Assembly: GCA_017391465.1 (NCBI GenBank)
Contig: JAFOYH010000004.1
Coordinates: 1-51,237, forward strand
Direction: 5' to 3'
DNA from: Lachnospiraceae bacterium
GTDB lineage: Bacteria; Bacillota_A; Clostridia; Lachnospirales; Lachnospiraceae
Length of the DNA: 51,237 bases
A program made the position numbers and the translations under genes. Of this stretch, positions 34,124-43,609 are shown in pieces. Position 1 is the first letter of the stretch. Every line of letters starts with the position of its first letter. The notes beneath the pieces are model-generated. The model worked only from the letters and a program-made list of their open reading frames with translations, did no database searches and was not told the origin of the DNA.

Positions 34124-34873
34124 ATGAGTAATGAGAATAAATTTAAAATAGAAGTAACAAGTACAATACTGCATATATTTGCAATGTTCTGTATGCTGTT
34201 TGATCATATGTGGATTGCAATTGTGTACGGCAATGATTGGATGAACTGTATTGGACGTCTTGCAATGCCAGTATTTTCATTCATGATTGTGGAAGGCTAT
34301 AGGCATACGGGCAATCTTAAAAAGTATATAAGGCGAATGTTTGTATTTGCATTGATTTCGGAAATTCCTTTTAATTTATTTATAAGCGGAAGTGTGATCT
34401 ATCCGTTTCATCAGAATGTATTATGGACATTGTTGATCGGGATTTTGTGTATTCATAGGATAGAAAGTGCTAAAAGGACAGGAAATAAAGGGAAGTTTTT
34501 AATCACGAGTATTATTGTAACGATCGGAGCCTATTTGATCGGAATGATATTAATGCTGGATTACAATGCGGCAGGTGTACTGACTGTACTTGTATTTTAT
34601 TTTTTTAATGGCGATGCATGGTATCATCGAATGGGTCAGTTTATTGGATTATATTATATTAATTTTGAACTGCTTGGCGGTATCTATGATGTGTACAATA
34701 TATTCGGAAATACATTTGAATTTCCACGTCAGGGCTTTGCACTTTTTGCATTGATTCCAATCTGGCTCTATAATGGAAAAAGAGGCGTGCATTCCAAAAG
34801 GTTCCAATATTTTAACTATGCATTTTATCCGCTGCATTTACTGATTTTAAGTCTTTTGAGCCGAATGTTTTAA
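34124..34873 (+). CDS. TraX family membrane protein
   Basis: A 249-residue protein from ATG 34124 (AAAAGGA upstream); ATG 34085 with weaker AAAGG would add 13 residues. It has about seven membrane spans. The family motif near the start is LHIFAMFCMLFDHMWIA, followed by GRLAMPVFSFMIVEGYRHT, RMFVFALISEIPFNL and the ending YPLHLLILSLL. TraX of the F plasmid acetylates pilin, but chromosomal Firmicute homologues are not known to do so, and no conjugation genes are near. A membrane acyltransferase-like role is possible. The start overlaps the presumed antisense-RNA promoter, so expression of the two could interfere. Confidence 0.88.
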   Translation: MSNENKFKIEVTSTILHIFAMFCMLFDHMWIAIVYGNDWMNCIGRLAMPVFSFMIVEGYRHTGNLKKYIRRMFVFALISEIPFNLFISGSVIYPFHQNVLWTLLIGILCIHRIESAKRTGNKGKFLITSIIVTIGAYLIGMILMLDYNAAGVLTVLVFYFFNGDAWYHRMGQFIGLYYINFELLGGIYDVYNIFGNTFEFPRQGFALFALIPIWLYNGKRGVHSKRFQYFNYAFYPLHLLILSLLSRMF

Positions 34874-34887
34874 ATCAAATATAAATG

Positions 34888-34919
34888 AAAAAGCGCTCCG
34901 CTAAGGATGCGCTCTTTAT
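34888..34919. terminator. Bidirectional terminator between traX-like gene and AEC transporter
   Basis: Stem AGCGC-TCC/GGA-GCGCT (34892-34913, one bulge). On the minus strand it is followed by TTTTTC. The transporter stop (34916) lies beside it. Confidence 0.7.
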
Positions 34920-35869
34920 ATAAGGGCCATACTTTTTAATACAAATATCCATGCTGTAAGTGTAACAGAAGATAATAATGTTGCCATGACAATGATACTC
35001 GAAGTTAAAACATAATCATTTTTCATGTTTTTAGCCATAATGTAACAGCTAACGGTCGTTGGAGAACCAAGCATAACTAAGATGGCAACAAGTTCACTGC
35101 TTCTAAAACCTGCCATAATGGCAAATGGGAAAAAGATCAGCGGAAGAATAACCAGTTTAATGATCGTAGCGACCATGGTTGGTTTGATTTTTGCCAGAGC
35201 TTTTCGACCTTCAAATGTAGCACCAACGACAAGAAGTGCAATTGGACTTGCTGTGCCTCCGATATTGCTGATAACTTTTAGTGGAATGTATGGAATCGGA
35301 ATTCGGCAAAAAGCAAAAATACATCCGGCTAAGATGCCAATAATAATTGGATTTTTAATAACATTAATCAATGCTTTTTTGATGTTTGCCTTTCGATCAA
35401 TATGAGCGGCATCTTCAGCACCGAAAGTTAAGAAGATCACTGCAAAAATGTTATAAAGAGGAACAGCAGATATAATCATCATCGGTGCCATGCCGGAATT
35501 ACCGTAAATATTTTCGACAAAGGCAATGCCTAAAATAGCAGCACTTCCTCTGGCAGCCGCCTGGGAAAAAGCACCGATCATGGATCGATCATGACGGCAG
35601 TACCAATGGGCAAAAGCCCATACACCCAGAAACATAAGTGTTGTACTGGCTGCACAGAAAATGACGAATTTTGGATCGAACATTTTATAGATATCTGCTG
35701 TTGCAATATCTTTAAAAACATATAGCGGTAAAGCAACTTTAAAGACATATTTATCTGCTACCGTTGTAAATTCTTTATTAAAAATGCCAAAACGCATTAG
35801 TAACCATCCAATGATAATTACAATAAATATGGGAAGTGAAGCATTTAAACTAAAAACAAAATTCTCCAT
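34916..35869 (-). CDS. AEC (auxin efflux carrier) family transporter
   Basis: A 317-residue membrane protein with about ten spans. The start LPIFIVIIIGWLLMRFGIFNKEF and the middle FSQAAARGSAAILGIAFVENIYG fit the AEC family, which moves organic acids or amino-acid-like anions (malate, malonate). The end has MLGSPTTVSCYIMAKNM, with the conserved helix-breaking Pro. Length is normal. ATG 35869 is preceded by AAAGGAGA. It is divergent from leuC and shares the region holding the LysR-type box, so it could be under the same regulator and perhaps move a branched-chain keto acid; this is speculation from position. Confidence 0.9.
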   Translation of the reverse strand: MENFVFSLNASLPIFIVIIIGWLLMRFGIFNKEFTTVADKYVFKVALPLYVFKDIATADIYKMFDPKFVIFCAASTTLMFLGVWAFAHWYCRHDRSMIGAFSQAAARGSAAILGIAFVENIYGNSGMAPMMIISAVPLYNIFAVIFLTFGAEDAAHIDRKANIKKALINVIKNPIIIGILAGCIFAFCRIPIPYIPLKVISNIGGTASPIALLVVGATFEGRKALAKIKPTMVATIIKLVILPLIFFPFAIMAGFRSSELVAILVMLGSPTTVSCYIMAKNMKNDYVLTSSIIVMATLLSSVTLTAWIFVLKSMALI

Positions 35870-35928
35870 GATATCGAATCTCCTTTGTTATTTATAAAAG
35901 TCAAAAATTGTTATTTTAAAAGAAAAAT

Positions 35929-35994
35929 ATAACTGAAAATTATAAAAAATAATAATAATATGTATTTTAATTATAACTCTAAATATGGTATTCT
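35929..35994 (+). promoter_or_regulatory. leuC promoter with LysR-type box, twin of the ilvC promoter
   Basis: ATAACTGAAAATTAT (35929-35943) keeps the T-N11-A spacing. Fifteen bases on comes TATGTATTT (35959-35967), and 30 bases after its start the -10 TATTCT (35989-35994). All three distances equal those at ilvC. The -35 (TTTAAT) is poor, as expected for an activator-dependent promoter. Confidence 0.72.
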
Positions 35995-36048
35995 ATCAAT
36001 AGCTATATTTTTGATGATTATGAATGACATATAAAGGAGGAACTCGTT

Positions 36049-37311
36049 ATGGGAATGACAATGACCCAGAAAATTTTAGCATCGGCAGCAGGTCTTGATG
36101 AAGTTCATGCAGGACAATTGATCATGGCGAACTTAGACATTGTTTTAGCAAATGATATTACAGGTCCGGTTTCTATTAATGAAATGGAAAAATTTGATAA
36201 AAAAGGTGTTTTTGATAAAGATAAAGTGGCTTTGATTCCTGACCATTTTTCTCCAAATAAAGATATTGCATCTGCACAAAACTGCAAATGCATGCGCGAA
36301 TTCGCTCGTGCAAATGATGTGACTCATTTTTATGAAGTCGGTGAGATGGGAATTGAACATGCATTACTTCCGGAAAAAGGCATTGTAACTGCAGGCGATA
36401 CAGTGATCGGCGCAGATTCTCATACATGTACATACGGTGCTATCGGTGCATTTTCAACAGGTGTTGGAAGTACAGATGCAGCTTGCGGTATTGTCACAGG
36501 AAAAGCATGGTTTAAAGTTCCTTCTGCAATTAAAGTTGTTTTGACAGGCAAACCTGCAAAATGGATCAGCGGAAAAGATATTATCTTACATTTGATCGGA
36601 TTAATGGGCGTTGACGGTGCCCTGTATCGTTCCTTAGAATTTGTTGGCGACGGTATTCAGTATCTTTCCATGGATGATCGTTTTACAATTGCTAATATGG
36701 CCATTGAAGGCGGTGCTAAAAACGGTATTTTCCCAGTCGATGATCTGGCTCTTTCTTATATAAAAGAACATAGTGATAAACCATATAAAATTTTTGAAGC
36801 AGACGAAGATGCTGAATATGATGAAACAATCACCATTGATCTTGCTGCTTTAAAACCAACGGTTGCATTTCCACATCTTCCTGAAAATACACATACAATT
36901 GATGAGATTGAAGATATTGCCATTGATCAGGTTGTTATTGGTTCCTGTACCAATGGACGTTTCGAAGATTTGAAAATTGCAGCAGAAGTCATGAAAGGAC
37001 GTAAGATTGCAAAAGGTCTTCGTGTGATTATCATTCCGGCAACACAGAAGATTTATCTGGATGCCATGGAAGCCGGTTTTATTAAAACATTTATTGAAGC
37101 AGGTGCAATTGTTAGTACACCAACATGTGGTCCATGCTTAGGCGGTTATATGGGTATTCTTGCAGAAGGCGAAAAATGCGTTTCTACAACAAACCGTAAC
37201 TTCGTTGGACGTATGGGTCATGTGACATCCGAAATTTATCTTGCAAGCCCTGCGGTAGCAGCAGCAAGTGCGATCACAGGCAAAATTTCCTGCCCATGTG
37301 AATTAGACTAA
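36049..37311 (+). CDS. leuC: 3-isopropylmalate dehydratase large subunit
   Basis: A 420-residue aconitase-type enzyme subunit that, with LeuD, converts 2- to 3-isopropylmalate in leucine synthesis. The 4Fe-4S ligands are visible: the first Cys in IGSCTNGR, then the pair in [10 protein letters not shown]. Also seen are [21 protein letters not shown] and the ending [15 protein letters not shown]. The length is that of the shorter bacterial and archaeal-type LeuC. ATG 36049 follows AAAGGAGGA. It is the first gene of leuCDB-ilvDB-serCA, under a LysR-type promoter. No leuA is in the window. Confidence 0.96.
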   Translation: MGMTMTQKILASAAGLDEVHAGQLIMANLDIVLANDITGPVSINEMEKFDKKGVFDKDKVALIPDHFSPNKDIASAQNCKCMREFARANDVTHFYEVGEMGIEHALLPEKGIVTAGDTVIGADSHTCTYGAIGAFSTGVGSTDAACGIVTGKAWFKVPSAIKVVLTGKPAKWISGKDIILHLIGLMGVDGALYRSLEFVGDGIQYLSMDDRFTIANMAIEGGAKNGIFPVDDLALSYIKEHSDKPYKIFEADEDAEYDETITIDLAALKPTVAFPHLPENTHTIDEIEDIAIDQVVIGSCTNGRFEDLKIAAEVMKGRKIAKGLRVIIIPATQKIYLDAMEAGFIKTFIEAGAIVSTPTCGPCLGGYMGILAEGEKCVSTTNRNFVGRMGHVTSEIYLASPAVAAASAITGKISCPCELD

Positions 37312-37326
37312 GGAGGGACTAAGAAT

Positions 37327-37815
37327 ATGAAAGCATTTGGTTCAGTTTTTAAATATGGTGACAATGTAGATACAGACGTTATTATTCCTGCAAGACATTT
37401 GGCGATTACAGATCCAAAAGGACTGGCGGCACATTGTATGGAAGATATTGATACAGAATTTGTTAAGAATGTGAAAGACGGTGACATTATGGTTGCCCGC
37501 AAAAATTTTGGCTGCGGTTCTTCGCGTGAACATGCACCGATTGCGATTAAAGCGTCTGGCATTAGCTGTGTCATTGCAGATACCTTTGCTCGTATCTTTT
37601 ATCGAAATGCGATCAACATTGGGCTTCCGATCATCGAATGTCCGGAGGCGGCAGAAAAAATTGAAGCCGGAGATCAGGTGGAAATTGATTTTGATAATGG
37701 TATGATCTATAACCGCACAAAAGATGAATCCTATCAGGGCGAAGCATTTCCTCCATTTATGCAGGAGCTTATCGCGGCAGGCGGTTTGATTAATTATATG
37801 AATCAGAATAAATAA
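37327..37815 (+). CDS. leuD: 3-isopropylmalate dehydratase small subunit
   Basis: A 162-residue swivelling-domain partner of LeuC. It has [15 protein letters not shown] near the start and [15 protein letters not shown], which shapes the substrate pocket, followed by [19 protein letters not shown]. Normal length for the short LeuD form that pairs with the 420-residue LeuC. ATG 37327 follows AAGGAGGG. It starts 15 bases after leuC. Confidence 0.96.
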   Translation: MKAFGSVFKYGDNVDTDVIIPARHLAITDPKGLAAHCMEDIDTEFVKNVKDGDIMVARKNFGCGSSREHAPIAIKASGISCVIADTFARIFYRNAINIGLPIIECPEAAEKIEAGDQVEIDFDNGMIYNRTKDESYQGEAFPPFMQELIAAGGLINYMNQNK

Positions 37816-37833
37816 TTGATAAAATAAGCATAA

Positions 37834-37863
37834 AAGCGTCGAGGAAGATTTGCCTCGACGCTT
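37834..37863 (+). repeat. 11-bp hairpin between leuD and leuB without U-tract
   Basis: AAGCGTCGAGG (37834-37844) pairs perfectly with 37853-37863. The following bases, AAGAAATTCG, give no T-run, so it is unlikely to be a simple terminator. It could protect or mark the leuCD mRNA end or reduce leuB expression. Confidence 0.65.
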
Positions 37864-37905
37864 AAGAAATTCGTTCGGAATGTTTTAATCGAAAGGATGA
37901 TACAT

Positions 37906-38988
37906 ATGAATTATAATATAGCAGTTATTAAAGGAGACGGTATTGGTCCTGAAATCGTAACAGAAGCGATGAAAGTATTGAATAAAATTGCTGAAAAATT
38001 TAATCATACATTTAATTATACCCAGGTTCTTATGGGTGGCTGTTCCATCGACGCAACAGGTGTCCCTTTAACAGATGATGCCATTGCAGCATGTAAAGCA
38101 AGTGACGCGGTTCTTTTGGGTTCTATTGGCGGAGATACAACAACTTCACCCTGGTATAAGCTTGAACCATCTTTAAGACCGGAAGCAGGACTTTTAAAGC
38201 TTCGCAAAGCACTTGGATTATTTGCCAATATTCGTCCGGCCTATCTTTACAAAGAACTGAAAGATGCGTGTCCTTTAAAAGATGAAATTATCGGTGATGG
38301 CTTTGATATGGTCATTATGCGAGAACTTACCGGCGGACTTTATTTTGGTGAAAGAAAAACGGTTGAAGAAAATGGCGTATTAAAAGCATATGATTCATTA
38401 ACTTACGATGAAAATGAAATCCGTCGCATTGCGATCAAAGGGTTTGAAACAGCGATGAAGCGTCGTAAAAACGTAATCAGTGTAGATAAGGCAAACGTGT
38501 TGGATTCTTCCAGACTTTGGAGAAAAGTTGTCGAAGAAGTTGCACAGGATTATCCGGAAGTTACATATTCGCATATGTTAGTTGATAACTGTGCGATGCA
38601 GTTAGTAAAGAATCCAGGACAATTTGATGTCATTCTTACAGAAAATATGTTTGGTGACATTCTTTCAGATGAAGCCAGTGAAGTGACGGGTTCCATTGGC
38701 ATGTTATCTTCGGCAAGTTTAAGCGAAACAAGTCTTGGACTTTATGAACCAAGTCATGGTTCTGCACCGGATATTGCCGGACAGAATAAAGCCAATCCGA
38801 TTGCAACCATCCTTTCAGCGGCGATGCTGCTTCGTTATTCATTAAATCTGGATACAGAAGCGGATGCTATAGAAGCTGCGGTTCAAAAAGTGCTTGAAGA
38901 CGGTTATCGTACGGTGGATATTATGTCCGATGGATGCAAGCTTGTTGGATGTGATGGTATGGGCGATGCAATCGTTGAACGTATTTAA
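37906..38988 (+). CDS. leuB: 3-isopropylmalate dehydrogenase
   Basis: A 360-residue NAD-dependent enzyme that oxidises and decarboxylates 3-isopropylmalate to the keto acid of leucine. Motifs are VIKGDGIGPEIV, the substrate-binding RELTGGLYFGE, the Lys region VDKANVLDSSRLWR, and the metal-binding NMFGDILSDEAS with EPSHGSAPDIAG. ATG 37906 fits GAAAGGA at 8-9 bases; ATG 37897 is too close to that site. Normal length. It lies 90 bases after leuD with a hairpin in between. Confidence 0.96.
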   Translation: MNYNIAVIKGDGIGPEIVTEAMKVLNKIAEKFNHTFNYTQVLMGGCSIDATGVPLTDDAIAACKASDAVLLGSIGGDTTTSPWYKLEPSLRPEAGLLKLRKALGLFANIRPAYLYKELKDACPLKDEIIGDGFDMVIMRELTGGLYFGERKTVEENGVLKAYDSLTYDENEIRRIAIKGFETAMKRRKNVISVDKANVLDSSRLWRKVVEEVAQDYPEVTYSHMLVDNCAMQLVKNPGQFDVILTENMFGDILSDEASEVTGSIGMLSSASLSETSLGLYEPSHGSAPDIAGQNKANPIATILSAAMLLRYSLNLDTEADAIEAAVQKVLEDGYRTVDIMSDGCKLVGCDGMGDAIVERI

Positions 38989-39008
38989 TAACAAATTTTG
39001 TAAAAATG

Positions 39009-39036
39009 TTGCATTGTTAAAAAAGTGTGTTATAAT
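39009..39036 (+). promoter_or_regulatory. Internal promoter before ilvD
   Basis: -35 TTGCAT (39009-39014), 16 bp, and -10 TATAAT (39031-39036) preceded by TGT (extended -10). It lies in the 130-base gap after leuB and would give ilvDB-serCA expression independent of the leu promoter. Confidence 0.65.
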
Positions 39037-39118
39037 ATCCAGAAAAGCACTGTAACGTGTGAAAGTGGTAAAGGATGAAAATATACCTTTTTGCATTTGC
39101 TTAGGAAGGAAGATATAT

Positions 39119-40792
39119 ATGAGAAGTGATGTTGTAACAAAAGGAATGCAGTCTGCACCTCAGCGATCTTTGTTTAATGCTTTAGGCATGACAAAAGAAG
39201 AATTGAATAAACCATTGGTTGGTATTGTAAGTTCATATAATGAAATTGTACCAGGTCATATGAATATTGATAAGATTGTGGATGCTGTTAAGCTTGGTGT
39301 TGCCATGGCTGGTGGTACACCGATTGTTTTCCCTGCAATTGCCGTATGTGATGGTATTGCCATGGGACATGTTGGTATGAAGTATTCACTTGTAACACGT
39401 GACCTCATTGCGGATTCCACAGAATGTATGGCGATGGCTCATCAGTTTGATGCCCTTGTTATGGTTCCAAACTGCGATAAAAATGTTCCTGGACTTTTAA
39501 TGGCAGCAGCTCGCTTAAATGTTCCAACAGTATTTGTCAGTGGTGGTCCAATGCTTGCAGGTCGTGTAGGCGGTGAAAAACGCAGTCTTTCCAGTATGTT
39601 TGAAGCTGTTGGTTCCTACGCTGCAGGCACAATGACTGAAGAACAGGTGGATGAATTTGTAAATAAGGCATGTCCTACATGTGGTTCATGTTCGGGTATG
39701 TACACAGCGAATTCTATGAACTGTCTGACAGAAGCTTTGGGTATGGGACTTCAGGGGAATGGTACAATCCCGGCGGTTTACTCCGATCGTATTCGTCTTG
39801 CAAAACATGCAGGTATGAAAGTTATGGAGATGCTTGAAAAGAATATCCGTCCACGTGATATCATGACTGAAAAAGCATTTATGAATGCCTTGACAGTGGA
39901 TATGGCTCTTGGATGTTCAACAAACAGTATGCTTCATCTTCCTGCAATTGCTCATGAAGCAGGCGTTGAACTCAATGTAGATATTGCGAATGCCATCAGT
40001 GCAAAGACACCAAACCTTTGTCATTTAGCTCCTGCAGGTTATACATATATGGAAGATCTTAATGAAGCTGGCGGCGTCTATGCTGTTATGAATGAATTAA
40101 ATAAAAAAGGCTTATTATATACAGATTTGATCACTGTGACAGGTAAGACAGTGGGTGAAAATATTGCAAACTGTTTCAATAGAAATCCGGATGTTATTCG
40201 TCCAATCGATAATCCTTACAGTGAAACCGGCGGTATTGCAGTCCTTAAAGGAAATATCGCACCGGATTCATGCGTCGTAAAACGTTCCGCAGTTGTACCT
40301 GAGATGATGGTGCATGAAGGTCCGGCCAGAGTCTTTGATTGTGAAGAAGATGCAATTGCAGCAATCAAAGGCGGTAAGATTGTTGCTGGTGACGTCGTTG
40401 TTATCCGTTATGAAGGACCAAAAGGCGGTCCGGGTATGAGAGAGATGCTTAATCCTACATCTGCCATTGCGGGGATGGGACTTGGGGCAAGTGTTGCTCT
40501 GATTACAGATGGACGTTTCTCTGGTGCATCCAGGGGCGCATCTATTGGTCATGTTTCTCCGGAAGCAGCTGTCGGTGGTCCGATTGCTTTGATTGAAGAG
40601 GGAGATGTGATTCAGATTGATATTCCTGCCAATACAATTAACGTCAAAGTAAGTGATGAAGAACTTGCTGCACGTAAAGAAAAATGGCAGCCTCGTGAAC
40701 CTAAGATCACGACAGGATACTTGGCAAGATATGCTTCTATGGTAACTTCCGGTAACCGTGGTGCGATTCTTGAAATGCCAAAAGTGAAATAG
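39119..40792 (+). CDS. ilvD: Dihydroxy-acid dehydratase
   Basis: A 557-residue Fe-S enzyme that dehydrates the dihydroxy acids of the isoleucine and valine pathways to keto acids. Cluster Cys lie in PNCDKNVPG and in [38 protein letters not shown] is the conserved C-terminal segment. ATG 39119 is chosen because AGGAAGGA lies 8 bases upstream and the protein then starts [11 protein letters not shown]; an upstream in-frame ATG at 39074 or start at 39059 lacks such a site. Length is normal. Confidence 0.96.
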   Translation: MRSDVVTKGMQSAPQRSLFNALGMTKEELNKPLVGIVSSYNEIVPGHMNIDKIVDAVKLGVAMAGGTPIVFPAIAVCDGIAMGHVGMKYSLVTRDLIADSTECMAMAHQFDALVMVPNCDKNVPGLLMAAARLNVPTVFVSGGPMLAGRVGGEKRSLSSMFEAVGSYAAGTMTEEQVDEFVNKACPTCGSCSGMYTANSMNCLTEALGMGLQGNGTIPAVYSDRIRLAKHAGMKVMEMLEKNIRPRDIMTEKAFMNALTVDMALGCSTNSMLHLPAIAHEAGVELNVDIANAISAKTPNLCHLAPAGYTYMEDLNEAGGVYAVMNELNKKGLLYTDLITVTGKTVGENIANCFNRNPDVIRPIDNPYSETGGIAVLKGNIAPDSCVVKRSAVVPEMMVHEGPARVFDCEEDAIAAIKGGKIVAGDVVVIRYEGPKGGPGMREMLNPTSAIAGMGLGASVALITDGRFSGASRGASIGHVSPEAAVGGPIALIEEGDVIQIDIPANTINVKVSDEELAARKEKWQPREPKITTGYLARYASMVTSGNRGAILEMPKVK

Positions 40793-40806
40793 AAAGAGGT
40801 ATTTTT

Positions 40807-42486
40807 ATGGAATTAACTGGCGCACAAATTGTTATTGAATGTCTGAAAGAACAGGGTGTTGATACTGTTTTTGGGTTTCCTGGCGGAGCTATTTTAAATG
40901 TATACGATGAATTATATAAACATAGTGATGAGATTACCCATTATCTGACATCTCATGAACAGGGAGCATCTCACGCTGCTGATGGTTATGCCAGAGCAAC
41001 TGGAAAAGTTGGTGTCTGCTTTGCAACCAGTGGACCGGGGTCAACAAACCTTGTTACAGGAATTGCAACTGCCTATCTGGATTCGGTTCCGATGGTTGTC
41101 ATTACCTGTAACGTAAATACCAATCTGATTGGAAAAGACAGTTTTCAGGAAGTAGATATTCTTGGGGTTACAATTCCAGTTACAAAATACAATTTTATTG
41201 TTAAAGAAGTGGATTCTCTGGCGGATGTTATTCGTCGTGCATTTGTTATTGCACAGAGCGGACGTCCGGGACCTGTTGTTGTGGACATTACAAAAAGTGC
41301 TACAGCAGCTAAAACAGAATATACATATAAAAAACCGGAACCGATTCTTCCAGATGCAGATATGATTGATGAAGCAGCCGTTGAGAAAGCAGCGAATATG
41401 ATCGCACATTCTAAAAAACCATTTGTTTTTGTCGGCGGCGGCGTGGTTTTGGCCAATGCTTCTGAAGAATTAAAACGTTTCGTAAGAAAGATTGATGCAC
41501 CGGTTGCTGATTCTCTTATGGGGAAGGGTGCTTTTGACGGTACAGATGATTATTATGTCGGCATGCTTGGCATGCATGGTACCAAAGTCGCAAATTATGG
41601 AATCAGCCAGAGTGATTTAGTCATTGTTGTTGGTTCTCGATTTTCTGATCGAGTGATCGGCAATCCAAATACATTTTTAAAGAATGCACAGATTATTCAA
41701 ATTGATGTAGACGCATCTGAAATCAATAAGACGATCGTTGTTGATCATTGTATTGAAGGTGATGCAAAACTTGTTTTACGACAGTTGACGGCTCAGTTGA
41801 ATCAGATGGAACATAAAGATTGGATGAATTCTATTAATGAATTAAAAGGAAAATATCCAATGACTTATCCAAAAGATCGTTTGACTGGACCACAGATTGT
41901 GGAAACCATTTATGAAATGACAAAAGGTGATGCGATTATTTGTACAGAAGTTGGCCAGCATCAGATGTGGGCAGCTCAGTACTACAAATATAAAGCACCT
42001 AGAAGATTAATTACATCCGGCGGTCTTGGCACAATGGGGTATGGTCTCGGCGCTGCGATGGGAGCGAAAGTAGCTTGTCCGGAAAAAACAGTAATCAACA
42101 TGGCAGGTGATGGCTGTTTCCGAATGAATTTTAATGAATTACTTACAGCTTCGAAGTATAATATTCCGATTATTGAAGTGATTTTCAATAACAGTGTATT
42201 GGGAATGGTTCGCCAGTGGCAGACACTGTTCTACGAAAAACGCTATTCAAGCACTATTTTAGATGGTGGTTTTGATTACGCTAAAATTGCGGAAGCCTGT
42301 GGCTGCCGTGGAATCAATGTTACGACCAAGGAGGAACTTATCGCCGCAATGCGAGAATCATTGTCTGCGAGCGGCCCTGTTGTCATTAACTGTATGATCG
42401 ATCAGGATGACAAAGTATGGCCGATGGTATCCCCGGGTGGTTCGATTTCTGAAGCATTTTCGGAAGAAGACATGATTAAAAAGTAA
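40807..42486 (+). CDS. ilvB: Acetolactate synthase large (catalytic) subunit
   Basis: A 559-residue thiamine-diphosphate enzyme that joins two pyruvates (or pyruvate and 2-ketobutyrate). The catalytic Glu is in SHEQGASHAADGYA, the FAD/central domain has the usual GVVLANASEELK, and the ThDP-Mg motif is GDGCFRMNFNELLTASKYNIPIIEVIFNN. ATG 40807 is preceded by AAAGAGGT. It is 14 bases after ilvD. The regulatory small subunit gene ilvN, usually next, is absent here; the next gene is serC. A small subunit may be encoded elsewhere, or the enzyme could work alone. Confidence 0.95.
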   Translation: MELTGAQIVIECLKEQGVDTVFGFPGGAILNVYDELYKHSDEITHYLTSHEQGASHAADGYARATGKVGVCFATSGPGSTNLVTGIATAYLDSVPMVVITCNVNTNLIGKDSFQEVDILGVTIPVTKYNFIVKEVDSLADVIRRAFVIAQSGRPGPVVVDITKSATAAKTEYTYKKPEPILPDADMIDEAAVEKAANMIAHSKKPFVFVGGGVVLANASEELKRFVRKIDAPVADSLMGKGAFDGTDDYYVGMLGMHGTKVANYGISQSDLVIVVGSRFSDRVIGNPNTFLKNAQIIQIDVDASEINKTIVVDHCIEGDAKLVLRQLTAQLNQMEHKDWMNSINELKGKYPMTYPKDRLTGPQIVETIYEMTKGDAIICTEVGQHQMWAAQYYKYKAPRRLITSGGLGTMGYGLGAAMGAKVACPEKTVINMAGDGCFRMNFNELLTASKYNIPIIEVIFNNSVLGMVRQWQTLFYEKRYSSTILDGGFDYAKIAEACGCRGINVTTKEELIAAMRESLSASGPVVINCMIDQDDKVWPMVSPGGSISEAFSEEDMIKK

Positions 42487-42513
42487 ATAATTATTAAAAG
42501 GAGACTAGATATT

Positions 42514-43596
42514 ATGAGCAGAGTATGGAATTTTTCGGCAGGACCTGCAGTTTTACCTGTAGAAGTTTTACAGGAAGCAGCAAATGAAATGTTAGATTAT
42601 AAAGGAACTGGTATGAGTGTTATGGAAATGAGTCATCGTTCCAAAGCATTTGAAACAATCATTCAGGAAGCAGAAGCTGATTTAAGAGAATTAATGAATA
42701 TTCCTGAAGATTATGAAGTTCTTTTCCTTCAGGGCGGCGCACACACACAGTTTGCAATGGTTCCATTGAACTTTATGAAGAACCGTAAAGCCGGTTATAT
42801 CATTACAGGACAGTGGGCTACAAAAGCTCACAAAGAAGCAGCACTTTTTGGTGAAGCTGTAGAACTCGCTTCTTCTAAAGATAAAACATTCTCTTATATT
42901 CCGGATTGTTCCGATCTTCCTATTACAGAAGATATGGACTATGTATATATTTGTGAAAACAACACAATTTACGGAACAAAGTTTAAAACACTTCCAAATA
43001 CAAAAGGCAAACTTTTGATTTCCGACCAGTCTTCCTGTTTCTTGTCTGAACCGGTGGACGTAACAAAATACGGTATGATCTATGCAGGCGCTCAGAAAAA
43101 TGTAGGCCCTGCAGGCGTTGTGATCTGTATCGTTCGTAAAGATCTTATTACAGACGACGTTCTTCCTGGAACACCAACCATGTTAAAATATAAAACACAT
43201 TCTGATAATGATTCTTTATATAATACACCACCTGCATATGGTATTTATATGTGTGGTAAAGTCTTCAAATGGTTGCTTAAAAACGGCGGCCTTGAAGCAA
43301 TGAAAGCAAAGAATGAACAGAAAGCAAATCTTTTTTACGATTATCTTGATTCTCAGGACTTCTACAAAGGTACAGTTGTAAAAGAAGACCGTTCCTTAAT
43401 GAATGTTCCATTTATCATTGGTGATAAAGATCTTGAAGATAAATTCGTTAAAGAAGCAAAAGCAGCAGGATTTGAAAACTTAAAAGGACACCGTTCCGTT
43501 GGCGGTATGCGTGCAAGTATTTACAACGCAATGCCACAGGAAGGTGTAGAAGCCCTCATCGACTTCATGAAGAAATTTGCAGCAGAAAATAAATAA
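42514..43596 (+). CDS. serC: Phosphoserine aminotransferase
   Basis: A 360-residue class V PLP enzyme that makes phosphoserine from 3-phosphohydroxypyruvate and glutamate (and the matching step in PLP synthesis in some bacteria). It starts VWNFSAGPAVLPVEVL; the PLP Lys is in YAGAQKNVGPAGVV, and the end has GHRSVGGMRASIYNAMP. Normal length. ATG 42514 follows AAAAGGAGAC. It lies 27 bases after ilvB with no terminator, so it is read in the same operon. Confidence 0.96.
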   Translation: MSRVWNFSAGPAVLPVEVLQEAANEMLDYKGTGMSVMEMSHRSKAFETIIQEAEADLRELMNIPEDYEVLFLQGGAHTQFAMVPLNFMKNRKAGYIITGQWATKAHKEAALFGEAVELASSKDKTFSYIPDCSDLPITEDMDYVYICENNTIYGTKFKTLPNTKGKLLISDQSSCFLSEPVDVTKYGMIYAGAQKNVGPAGVVICIVRKDLITDDVLPGTPTMLKYKTHSDNDSLYNTPPAYGIYMCGKVFKWLLKNGGLEAMKAKNEQKANLFYDYLDSQDFYKGTVVKEDRSLMNVPFIIGDKDLEDKFVKEAKAAGFENLKGHRSVGGMRASIYNAMPQEGVEALIDFMKKFAAENK

Positions 43597-43609
43597 GAGG
43601 TGTTTTGAT

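Noticed and set aside
34124..34873. Conjugation module suggested by the TraX-family protein
   Set aside because: No relaxase, coupling protein or mating-pair gene is present. Chromosomal TraX-like proteins are common in Firmicutes without transfer genes.
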